A stretch of 5,532 nucleotides of DNA from Alphaproteobacteria bacterium. Its GTDB lineage: Bacteria; Pseudomonadota; Alphaproteobacteria; UBA3830. Where the stretch lies: assembly GCA_025998735.1 (NCBI GenBank), contig BNWJ01000093.1:1-5532 (forward strand). Direction: 5' to 3'. The notes beneath the pieces were generated by a model. That model saw nothing but the letters and a program-made list of their open reading frames with translations, ran no database searches and was not told where the DNA came from. The translations under genes and the position numbers were made by a program. Below are positions 1-5,393 of this stretch, one piece after another; position 1 is the stretch's first letter, and every line of letters begins with the position of its first letter.

Positions 1-121
1 CTGTTTCTACATTTTGACTATCAACATCCGAATATTCACCAAAACACAATCTTGTTAGGGCCTTTTGGTTTGCGCAAATCGTGATACTCCCGATTATTGT
101 TTCATAGCCAAAATAATTCAT
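1..121 (-). CDS. ogt: Methylated-DNA--protein-cysteine methyltransferase (Ogt-like), N-terminal part, cut by the left window edge
   Basis: An open frame of 40 codons starts at ATG 121 and runs off the left edge without a stop. Its beginning, MNYFGYETIIGSITICA, followed by ALTRLCFGEY, matches the layout of the N-terminal domain of Ogt/MGMT proteins: an aromatic start, then 'xxPIGxLxIxA', then 'GLTxLxFGEY'. These proteins repair O6-alkylguanine by moving the alkyl group to their own active-site cysteine, in the conserved PCHR motif. That part would lie outside the window, so catalytic competence cannot be judged. The start is 7 bases after the sodB stop. The only Shine-Dalgarno-like GGAGG (137-141) lies inside the end of sodB, 15 bases away, which suggests translational coupling. 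Identification rests on a short N-terminal match only. Confidence 0.62.
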   Translation of the reverse strand, partial: MNYFGYETIIGSITICANQKALTRLCFGEYSDVDSQNVET

Positions 122-128
122 TAGCGGT

Positions 129-719
129 TTATTTTGCCTCCAATTGAGATTCGCAAAATTCCCAATTTATGCATTCTCTGATGATTTTATTGACATACGA
201 AGCGCGATCGTTACGGTAATCAATGTAGTAAGCGTGCTCCCATAAATCAATGACGCAAATTGCCGTTCGGGCTGCTCCAAGTACTGTTTCTGCGTTTTGA
301 GTATTAACAAAAGACAGCTTTTCATTTTCCAGAACGAGCCAGCACCAACCGCTGCCAAACATCGTATTTGCAAATGATATGTACTGATTCAAAAATTCAT
401 CAAATGAATTAAATTGATCATCTATCAGGATTTTCAACTTTCCCGTCGGCTCATGTTTAGATATTTTTAGACACTTCCAATAGAAATCATGATTAAATAA
501 CTGAGCCGCATTATTGAAGATTTTTTGATCGACTCCTCTGGATTGACAAATAATCTCCACCAGGTCTTTGTCTTCAAATTTCGAATTTTCCACGAGAGTG
601 TTAAGTGTTTTCGCATAACCGCAGTGATGTCTCCCGTAGTGATAATCAATCGTCTCCGTGCTCAAAACTGAAACAAGATCTGTATTTTTATGTGCAATCT
701 GTGCTTGAAAATTGTTCAT
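129..719 (-). CDS. sodB: Iron superoxide dismutase, SodB
   Basis: This 196-residue protein converts superoxide to oxygen and hydrogen peroxide and is normally cytoplasmic. The Fe/Mn-SOD fold is evident: TETIDYHYGRHH near the N-terminus, AAQLFNHDFYW in the middle, and DLWEHAYYIDYRN near the C-terminus. Metal ligands are His27, His77, Asp158 and His162, and the active-site Tyr is Tyr35. Gln73 in AAQLFNH is the position and residue typical of the Fe form; Mn enzymes usually take this glutamine from the other domain. Length is normal. The start at 719 is preferred over an upstream TTG at 776 because GGAG sits 5 bases before it and because the promoter lies between the two. The usual LPxLPY stretch at the extreme N-terminus is missing, and the protein has seven cysteines. 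The Ogt-like gene follows after 7 bases, probably in the same operon. Confidence 0.95.
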   Translation of the reverse strand: MNNFQAQIAHKNTDLVSVLSTETIDYHYGRHHCGYAKTLNTLVENSKFEDKDLVEIICQSRGVDQKIFNNAAQLFNHDFYWKCLKISKHEPTGKLKILIDDQFNSFDEFLNQYISFANTMFGSGWCWLVLENEKLSFVNTQNAETVLGAARTAICVIDLWEHAYYIDYRNDRASYVNKIIRECINWEFCESQLEAK

Positions 720-747
720 GGTAACTCCAATGTAAAGCCATAGTCCT

Positions 748-776
748 AGTATATGCCATAACCAAAAAATTAACAA
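748..776 (-). promoter_or_regulatory. Candidate sigma70-type promoter of sodB
   Basis: Read on the minus strand, TTGTTA (776-771, 4 of 6 consensus) is followed after 17 bases by TATACT (753-748, 5 of 6). Transcription would begin near 741, giving a leader of about 22 bases before the sodB ATG at 719 with its GGAG site. The position rules out the longer TTG-started reading of sodB, whose first codon overlaps the -35 box. I see no clear Fur- or SoxS-like operator. The call is by eye and unsupported by any expression data. Confidence 0.5.
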
Positions 777-864
777 CGATGTAGTTTTTGCAAGAGTTGC
801 GTTTGCTGCTTCGCTTCCTTAGAAAAATACATGAATAGCTCCGATGTGGTAAGCAAGTAAGGTA

Positions 865-893
865 TTTACGATCGCGAGTTATGCATGTATTAT
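865..893 (+). promoter_or_regulatory. Candidate promoter of rplI
   Basis: TTTACG (865-870, 4 of 6 to TTGACA) is followed after 17 bases by TATTAT (888-893, 5 of 6 to TATAAT). An overlapping TATACT at 891-896 could serve as an alternative -10. Transcription would begin near 900, giving a leader of about 85 bases before the rplI ATG. This fits rplI being transcribed separately, because no rpsF or rpsR gene precedes it here and sodB diverges from it. Confidence 0.42.
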
Positions 894-925
894 ACTGGAC
901 GATGGTAATTGTTTATTTGGGGAGA

Positions 926-950
926 AGACGCCAGATTGGTTGGCTTGTCT
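926..950 (+). promoter_or_regulatory. Hairpin in the rplI leader
   Basis: AGACGCCA (926-933) can pair with TGGC (941-944) and GTCT (947-950), leaving a 7-base loop GATTGGT and a two-base TT bulge: eight pairs in total. It lies inside the predicted leader, ending 34 bases before the start codon. No run of T follows, so it is not an intrinsic terminator. It may be an RNA structure that affects rplI expression, or chance. It does not obviously match the S6:S18-binding leader motif known from rpsF operons. Confidence 0.3.
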
Positions 951-984
951 GATTCGTTGTGTGATGGGGATTTATAGGTGATTT

Positions 985-1491
985 ATGGAACATGTGAAGG
1001 TTATTTTATTGCAAAGAGTGGCGAAGTTGGGGAGTATTGGCGATGTAGTTAATGTAAAGCCAGGGTTCGCCAGGAACTATCTGCTGCCGAAGAAAATTGC
1101 TCTGAGAGCCACAAATGAGAATAAGAAGTATTTCGAAGAAAAGAGAGAGCAAATTGAAGCGGTAAATGCTGAAACTAGAGAAGAGGCTCAGAAAATCGCC
1201 GAGAAGATAAAGTGCTTCTCCATTACACTAATTCGCCAGGCCAGTGAGAAGGGGCATCTCTATGGATCCGTTACTTGCCGTGATATAGCCGCTGCCATAA
1301 AAGGAGCTGGAGTTAGCGTCAATGCCGGTCAGGTAAATCTAGGCGCACCTATAAAGCAGCTTGGTGTATATGAGATGTCGGTGGATCTGCATCCGGAAGT
1401 GTCTGTTCCCGTGAAGTTGAGCGTTGCAAAATCAGAAGAAGAGGCTCAGCAGCAGATAGCAGAAGCTGCCTCTGCTACTACAGCTGCCTAG
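985..1491 (+). CDS. rplI: 50S ribosomal protein L9
   Basis: L9 binds 23S rRNA near the base of the L1 stalk and helps keep the reading frame during translation. The 168-residue protein has the family architecture. An N-terminal RNA-binding domain (residues 1-50) carries GDVVNVKPGFARNYLLP. A long charged linker helix spans about 44-76. The C-terminal domain (about 77-149) includes RQASEKGHLYGSV and RDIAAAIK. In the LLPxGxA segment the usual glycine is replaced by lysine (LLPKKIA). A disordered Glu/Gln/Ala/Thr tail (150-168) extends the C-terminus, as is common in alphaproteobacteria. The ATG is preceded by AGGTG (976-980) at good spacing. rpsF and rpsR, the usual upstream partners, are not in the window. 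Confidence 0.97.
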   Translation: MEHVKVILLQRVAKLGSIGDVVNVKPGFARNYLLPKKIALRATNENKKYFEEKREQIEAVNAETREEAQKIAEKIKCFSITLIRQASEKGHLYGSVTCRDIAAAIKGAGVSVNAGQVNLGAPIKQLGVYEMSVDLHPEVSVPVKLSVAKSEEEAQQQIAEAASATTAA

Positions 1492-1586
1492 GTCCGAGCC
1501 GAACTGGCGTTTTCTGCTTTGCTACCAGCCGATAGGTATACGGATCGTAATTACAACGTTGAAGCTGAAACGACAACAGTAACGAG

Positions 1587-1603
1587 TCAAGCATCATGCT
1601 TGA
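1587..1603 (+). promoter_or_regulatory. Perfect dyad abutting the Shine-Dalgarno sequence of the small gene
   Basis: TCAAGCATCATGCTTGA is two perfectly inverted 8-base arms around a single central C. In RNA it could form a 7-bp stem with a 3-base loop, or a 6-bp stem with a 5-base loop. In DNA it could be an operator. Its last A (1603) is the first base of a consensus AGGAGG (1603-1608) that sits 6 bases before ATG 1615. A protein bound here, or the stem itself, would be well placed to modulate translation or transcription of the two downstream genes. No T-run follows, so a terminator is unlikely. Confidence 0.5.
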
Positions 1604-1614
1604 GGAGGGGGAGA

Positions 1615-1980
1615 ATGAAGCAAGTACTTACTCCTGAAGATATAAATTGCCTTGAGGAGAAGCTCAAAGCGGCGTCTCCTGCTCCGTGGAAGGTTGTAGA
1701 GGAAGAGAACGTTGAGACCGCCTGGGTATCGCCTGATATCGATGGCAATCCGATAGCGCTTTTCGACTACAGAAGTGGCGAGCAGAACAAAGCAGACGCT
1801 CATTTTGTGGTTCATTCCAGGAACTATATGGACGTACTAATCAGCGAGATAAGAACTCTTCGTCGGAGAATTCTGGAGCTCATACAGTCCAACAACGTCG
1901 AAGTGCAGAAGCGTATAGATCTGCAAACGGAGCTCAGTGAGCTGAAAAAACTCATGCGAGACGCAGATGAATCTAAATAA
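1615..1980 (+). CDS. Small protein with phage/plasmid-type 'AAxPxPW' head and coiled-coil tail, function unknown
   Basis: This 121-residue soluble protein has no signal peptide or membrane segment. Residues 13-27 (LEEKLKAASPAPWKV) resemble the 'LxxLAEAATPGPWxV' opening of short proteins common in phages and plasmids, some grouped as Ead/Ea22-like. Residues 60-86, ADAHFVVHSRNYMDVL followed by ISEIRTLRRRI, match their second element, 'NAAFIAAARxxLPxLLxEVExLRxRI'. Residues 71-115 have regularly spaced Leu/Ile typical of a coiled coil. The function of such proteins is generally unknown. The start at 1615 is set by a consensus AGGAGG 6 bases upstream; a TTG at 1519 would add 32 unconvincing residues. 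The stop overlaps the start of the transporter gene by 14 bases, so the two are probably translated together. Family assignment is by visual resemblance. Confidence 0.72.
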   Translation: MKQVLTPEDINCLEEKLKAASPAPWKVVEEENVETAWVSPDIDGNPIALFDYRSGEQNKADAHFVVHSRNYMDVLISEIRTLRRRILELIQSNNVEVQKRIDLQTELSELKKLMRDADESK

Positions 1981-3802
1981 GCTCATATTTGGAAATCCCC
2001 TAAAGACAGAAAACATAAATTCAGAGCGATTCAGCAAAACAAAAGCATTGGCAGTGTTTTTCTCGGACGTGTTGTCGTCGGTATCCTATGCAACAGACGA
2101 AATTCTGCTTGCCCTCGGCGCAATGTTTGCCTGCTCCTTCTCGATACCCATAGCTGGCGCGATCGTTGGATTAATAATTATTGTATCTGTATCCTATTGG
2201 CAGACCATGGAAGCATATCCCAACGGAGGAGGCGCCTTCACTGTCGTTCACGAGAATCTGGGGGAATTTTTCGGACTCATTACGGCATCCGCGCTTCTCA
2301 TAGACTACACACTGACGGTGGCGGTGAGCTTGTCCGTTGGAGCCAGAGCCATAATTTCGGCATTTCCTTCTTTTGCTGAAAATTCCGTCTCGTTTTGTCT
2401 GATATCGCTGCTGATTATTACGCTATCGAATCTGAGGGGAACAAAGGAATCTTCCAGAGTATTGACTGCGCCCACCTATTGCTTTATCGCGCTGGCATTT
2501 TTGATGATAGTCTGTGGAGCGTTCAAAGCTGCTCCATACAATCCATTCCCGGAAGATATTCCTCAGGACGCGTCAAATCTAGTGATCATTGTGGTGCTGT
2601 TGCGGGCGTTTGCCTACGGATGTTCCGTACTTACGGGAATCGAGTCCATTGCCAGCGGAGTTGCGACTTTTCGAAAACCGCAATATAAAAATGCTCAGGT
2701 TACATTGGTTGTGATGTCCTGCATTCTGTCTTTTTTGTTTATTGGCCTCACATTTGTGGCTCACAAATACAATCTGGAGTTTTCGGGGGATGAGACCGTT
2801 GTATCCCAGATGGCACATTGTCTATTTGGATCTGGTTTCGCGTATTATCTCATACAACTCGCAACCGTATGCGTATTGCTAGTTGCAGCCAATTCCGCAT
2901 TTTCGGGATTCCCTCGATTGGCGAGCGTACTTGCCCAGAAAAAATACGTTCCCACCAGTTTTGCCAATCTCGGAGATCGACTAGCGTATTCCAATGGAAT
3001 TGTCATGCTGGCTCTGGCATCAATGGCGCTAATACTAACGTTTGAGGCAGATTCGTTTTCACTTATTACGCTGTATTCCATTGGAGTTTTTACGTCGTTT
3101 ACGCTGTCGCAGGCCGGAATGGTAAAGCATTGGATTCGAAAAAGAGGAAATAACTGGCACATAAAAGTTGTCCTAAACGCCTTTGGATCACTGGCGACGC
3201 TGATCACATTGTTGGTCATAATACAGAGCAACCTCCTAAATGGCGCCTGGATCATAGTGGTATTAATTCCGGTGTTTTTCTTCATATTTATCGGTATTAA
3301 TCGCAGATATAAAGTGACCAATGTGGAGCTGGACTTGAAAAAGGGCGGACTCTGTCGATTGCTAAAACCAATAAAAGAAACCAAACCGAAGGTAGTTGTT
3401 CCAGTCTCCCGCATGCATAAGGGAACGCTGGCCGCACTGAGGTTTGCCGCATCTTTGTCCGACGATGTAGTGGCAGTGATAGTAAATGTCGATCATAAAG
3501 AAGTGGATAAATTAAAATTAGCCTGGAGATCCATGAATTTCCAAATACCACTAATGATACTGAGTTCTTCGTACCGATCCATTGTGAATCCGTTTCTGGA
3601 TTTTTTGGCGGAACAGGATGAGCGTGATCCGGAAAAAGGCAAAGCAATAGTGATAATGCCCAGCTTTGTTCCGGGAAAATTCTGGCAGAATATCCTGCAC
3701 AATCAGACGGCAGCCATCTTCAAAACGGCGCTACTCTATCGAAAGCAAAAAAGCGAACAAACTCGCGTGATCGTGGAAATACCTTATCAAATGCGGATAT
3801 GA
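1967..3802 (+). CDS. kimA: KimA-type potassium/proton symporter (APC superfamily, with C-terminal cytosolic domain)
   Basis: The 611-residue protein aligns along its length with Bacillus subtilis KimA (about 607 residues), a high-affinity K+/H+ symporter of the inner membrane. Shared blocks include SDVLSSVSYATDEILL, AYPNGGGAF, LIDYTLTVAVSLSVGA, CSVLTGIESIA, DETVVSQ, GDRLAYSNGI and GVFTSFTLSQAGM. Residues matching the KimA ion site are kept: Asp34, Tyr41, Asp113, Thr117, Ser121, Thr223, Glu226 and Tyr370. About 12 membrane segments fill residues 25-445. Residues 446-611 form the soluble domain, with SSSYRSIVNPF and ILHNQTAA as in KimA. The ATG overlaps the upstream gene (ATGAATCTAAATAA) and lacks a good Shine-Dalgarno site, which implies coupling. 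KimA of Firmicutes is inhibited by c-di-AMP; whether this host makes that nucleotide is not shown. An amino acid substrate remains possible but less likely given the conserved site. Confidence 0.88.
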   Translation: MNLNKLIFGNPLKTENINSERFSKTKALAVFFSDVLSSVSYATDEILLALGAMFACSFSIPIAGAIVGLIIIVSVSYWQTMEAYPNGGGAFTVVHENLGEFFGLITASALLIDYTLTVAVSLSVGARAIISAFPSFAENSVSFCLISLLIITLSNLRGTKESSRVLTAPTYCFIALAFLMIVCGAFKAAPYNPFPEDIPQDASNLVIIVVLLRAFAYGCSVLTGIESIASGVATFRKPQYKNAQVTLVVMSCILSFLFIGLTFVAHKYNLEFSGDETVVSQMAHCLFGSGFAYYLIQLATVCVLLVAANSAFSGFPRLASVLAQKKYVPTSFANLGDRLAYSNGIVMLALASMALILTFEADSFSLITLYSIGVFTSFTLSQAGMVKHWIRKRGNNWHIKVVLNAFGSLATLITLLVIIQSNLLNGAWIIVVLIPVFFFIFIGINRRYKVTNVELDLKKGGLCRLLKPIKETKPKVVVPVSRMHKGTLAALRFAASLSDDVVAVIVNVDHKEVDKLKLAWRSMNFQIPLMILSSSYRSIVNPFLDFLAEQDERDPEKGKAIVIMPSFVPGKFWQNILHNQTAAIFKTALLYRKQKSEQTRVIVEIPYQMRI

Positions 3803-3889
3803 CACGTGACGATATCAGTTGCGTCATTAGCAGACATTGAAGACGAAGCACTTTGCCTAAACTTCCAATCTCACAATCCAATGTATTCT

Positions 3890-5122
3890 TCATTCCTTAG
3901 TTTCATCAACACCTGGAGTAGACGTCGAAGAGGCGCCAGTTGTTGGAATAGAACCACCATGCTCATTATTTTCGGTAACAGCGGAAGGAGTACTTGTAGG
4001 CAATGTAGAACTGGATCTAGAAGCAGCTGGAGGAGTCGATCTACTAGACGATGACGAAGAACTAGGCGATAAAGAGCCGCTTGATGAACTATTTCCAGAA
4101 GCGCTAGCTAACGACAAATGAGAGTAAAAGAAAGGACTTTGTGGCACAATGAGCGGACTGAATTCCGAATAAGCACTAAAAGAAGGGCTAGCTCCTGCAC
4201 CCGCAGAATAGCCGCCCTGCAAGGTATGTGAAGAATTCGAGCCACCAGAAAAAGTGCTATTTCCACGCCCCCCTTTCTCGTTGCGATCTTGAATAAGTAA
4301 GGATCTTATTTCGTCTCGCACGCATTGCTTCATGGCATTTCGCGTATCTTCAATCAAATTAATGGCAATACCTTGCGCAAAGTCAAGGGCAAGACCTGGA
4401 AGAACTTTACCGATCACATTCACTACTTTTTCTTCAAAAGCATCCGAAGAAGAACTAGGCGACAAGGGACTGCTTGACGAACTCGAAGAAGGACTTGACG
4501 ATGAGGAACTGCTTGATGAGCTCGAAGAAGGACTTGACGATGAGGAACTGCTTGATGAGCTCGAAGAAGGACTTGACGATGAGGAGCTGCTTGATGAGCT
4601 CGAAGAAGGACTTGACGATGAGGAGCTGCTTGATGAGCTCGAAGAAGGACTTGACGATGAGGAACTGCTTGATGAGCTCGAAGAAGGACTTGACGATGAG
4701 GAACTGCTTGATGTCTCAGAAGAAGAACTATCCATATGATTATTGGCCGTACTATCATTAGCCATCGTCAACTTCGCTTCAAAATCTTTCTCTCGCTTTT
4801 CTAAAAGCGCCAAAACTTCTGACCAGTAAACCGTTCGTATTGGAGGATTTACAAATACGCTGCTATAATCCCGTAGAAGGAGTCCTGTTTCACCAAGAGG
4901 CAAATCACATATGCGCGACTTAACCTCATCATAATATTTTGTTTTATCAGAGCCAAATTCTTCCCAAATCTTGTTTACGTCGATACCATGTCGTACCAAT
5001 ATGTTGCCTACAACGTCATGATGAGAAGGATCTTCGAAATCTTTCATAATCATATTCACCCCATATGCGTTGTATCCATACAGAACGATTACACTGACAG
5101 CCAATAACAATGCTTTTTTCAT
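3890..5122 (-). CDS. Predicted secreted polyserine repeat protein, unknown function
   Basis: A 410-residue protein that I do not recognise. Residues 1-21 form a Sec signal peptide: MKKA, a hydrophobic core LLLAVSVIVLYG, and an AYG cleavage site before Val22. Residues 22-130 form a presumably folded acidic domain. Residues 132-226 are almost all serine, with a proline every 13 residues. Residues 227-282 look helical and amphipathic (VVNVIGKVLPGLALDFAQG, then AMKQCVRDEI). Residues 284-410 are a disordered Ser/Thr/Pro/Gly tail. Cys72 and Cys267 are the only cysteines and could form a disulfide across the tract. ATG 5122 has AGGAG 7 bases upstream (5134-5130). Longer starts (TTG 5215, ATG 5206) would place the promoter inside the gene and bury the signal peptide. 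It is convergent with kimA, 87 bases away, with no clear terminator between them. It may be a surface protein or a secreted effector; this is unproven. Confidence 0.8.
   Translation of the reverse strand: MKKALLLAVSVIVLYGYNAYGVNMIMKDFEDPSHHDVVGNILVRHGIDVNKIWEEFGSDKTKYYDEVKSRICDLPLGETGLLLRDYSSVFVNPPIRTVYWSEVLALLEKREKDFEAKLTMANDSTANNHMDSSSSETSSSSSSSSPSSSSSSSSSSSSPSSSSSSSSSSSSPSSSSSSSSSSSSPSSSSSSSSSSSSPSSSSSSSSSSSSPSSSSSSSPLSPSSSSDAFEEKVVNVIGKVLPGLALDFAQGIAINLIEDTRNAMKQCVRDEIRSLLIQDRNEKGGRGNSTFSGGSNSSHTLQGGYSAGAGASPSFSAYSEFSPLIVPQSPFFYSHLSLASASGNSSSSGSLSPSSSSSSSRSTPPAASRSSSTLPTSTPSAVTENNEHGGSIPTTGASSTSTPGVDETKE
4053..4090 (-). repeat. Dispersed repeat copy A inside the serine-rich gene
   Basis: This 38-bp segment matches 4446-4483 at 31 of 38 positions without gaps; the shared core GAAGAACTAGGCGA is exact. 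On the coding strand it encodes SSSSGSLSPSSSS around residue 350. This indicates that the C-terminal serine patch and the end of the main polyserine tract share an origin by segmental duplication. Confidence 0.65.
4446..4483 (-). repeat. Dispersed repeat copy B inside the serine-rich gene
   Basis: Partner of 4053-4090, located where the tandem tract meets the helical domain. It encodes SSSSPLSPSSSS just before Asp227. It overlaps the first, most diverged unit of the 39-bp tandem array, so the array may have grown from this segment. Confidence 0.65.
4467..4713 (-). repeat. 39-bp tandem repeat encoding Ser12-Pro units
   Basis: Five near-identical 39-bp units start at 4506, 4545, 4584, 4623 and 4662. 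They are flanked by a diverged unit (4467-4505) and a partial one (4701-4713). The complete units differ only at one position: GAACTG in those at 4506, 4545 and 4662, and GAGCTG in those at 4584 and 4623, which is a silent AGT/AGC change. Each unit encodes 12 serines and one proline, using a mixture of TCA, TCG, TCT, TCC, AGC and AGT codons. The mixture argues against growth by triplet slippage and for growth by recombination or slippage of whole 39-bp units. Because 39 is a multiple of 3, the other frames also stay open and give artefactual acidic or basic repeat ORFs. Confidence 0.95.
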
Positions 5123-5155
5123 TTTCTCTCTCCTAAAATTATCAACTTGACTGCG

Positions 5156-5184
5156 ATCATATACCATGTGTTTTTTGAAGTCAA
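5156..5184 (-). promoter_or_regulatory. Strong sigma70-like promoter of the serine-rich protein gene
   Basis: On the minus strand TTGACT (5184-5179, 5 of 6) and TATGAT (5161-5156, 5 of 6) are separated by exactly 17 bases. Transcription would begin near 5149, leaving a leader of about 27 bases with AGGAG (5134-5130) ahead of ATG 5122. This fixes the start of the gene at 5122, because the longer in-frame starts lie upstream of the -10 box. Confidence 0.65.
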
Positions 5185-5219
5185 CACGCATTGTGAATTT
5201 TGCCATGGCTCCCAATATA

Positions 5220-5281
5220 GAATTTCGCTAATATTTCAGCATTTCCCGACACAACATCTCTTATCAGGCATCGCGAAATTC
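5220..5281. repeat. 9-bp perfect inverted repeat around 44 bases
   Basis: GAATTTCGC (5220-5228) and GCGAAATTC (5273-5281) are exact inverted copies. They lie between the serine-rich gene promoter and the end of the right-edge gene. The right arm runs into an A-rich tract (CAAAAAAAAG). No target-site duplication is visible at the outer ends. It could be a long-loop hairpin, a pair of regulator half-sites, or a remnant of a small element. Confidence 0.4.
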
Positions 5282-5393
5282 AAAAAAAAGTAAAAACAGC
5301 TATCAGTTGATTCATTTTGGTTGCTATAAATTAGAGTCGAATAAAGTGGAGCAGTTGATCGAAAATAACCCTGTTCACGAATTAGAAGGTAAT

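Noticed and set aside
831..860. Nine-codon ORF (MNSSDVVSK) between sodB and rplI
   Set aside because: It lies upstream of the candidate rplI promoter, has no ribosome site, and is too short to distinguish from chance.
1492..1614. Terminator or separate promoter between rplI and the small gene
   Set aside because: No GC-rich stem followed by T residues is visible. Candidate boxes (TTGCTA at 1519, TATACG at 1537) have the wrong spacing, so co-transcription from rplI is the simpler reading.
2845..3414. 189-residue antisense ORF inside the transporter gene
   Set aside because: No recognisable domain and no Shine-Dalgarno support. The sense strand is a full-length, conserved KimA-type protein.
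3803..3889. Possible bidirectional terminator between the convergent genes
   Set aside because: The best stem (TGACG with CGTCA, 10-base loop, 3808-3825 region) has only five pairs and no adjacent T-run on either strand.
4446..4731. CRISPR array suspicion for the regular 39-bp repeats
   Set aside because: The units are contiguous with no unique spacers and are in frame within a coding gene, so this is a coding minisatellite.
4332..4739. Plus-strand ORF with acidic DDEELLDELEEGL repeats
   Set aside because: It is the antisense reading of the 39-bp polyserine array, whose length is a multiple of 3 and so keeps all frames open. It has no ribosome site, and the minus-strand gene has a promoter, a Shine-Dalgarno site and a signal peptide.
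4423..4758. Minus-strand ORF with Arg/His/Gln-rich repeats (RQVLLRAHQAV type)
   Set aside because: Another frame of the same tandem array, inside the serine-rich gene, with no separate start signal.
5304..5359. Direct repeat CAGTTGAT at 5304-5311 and 5352-5359
   Set aside because: Eight bases, two copies only, and not arranged with any other repeat; this is expected by chance. There is no CRISPR-like spacing or further copy.
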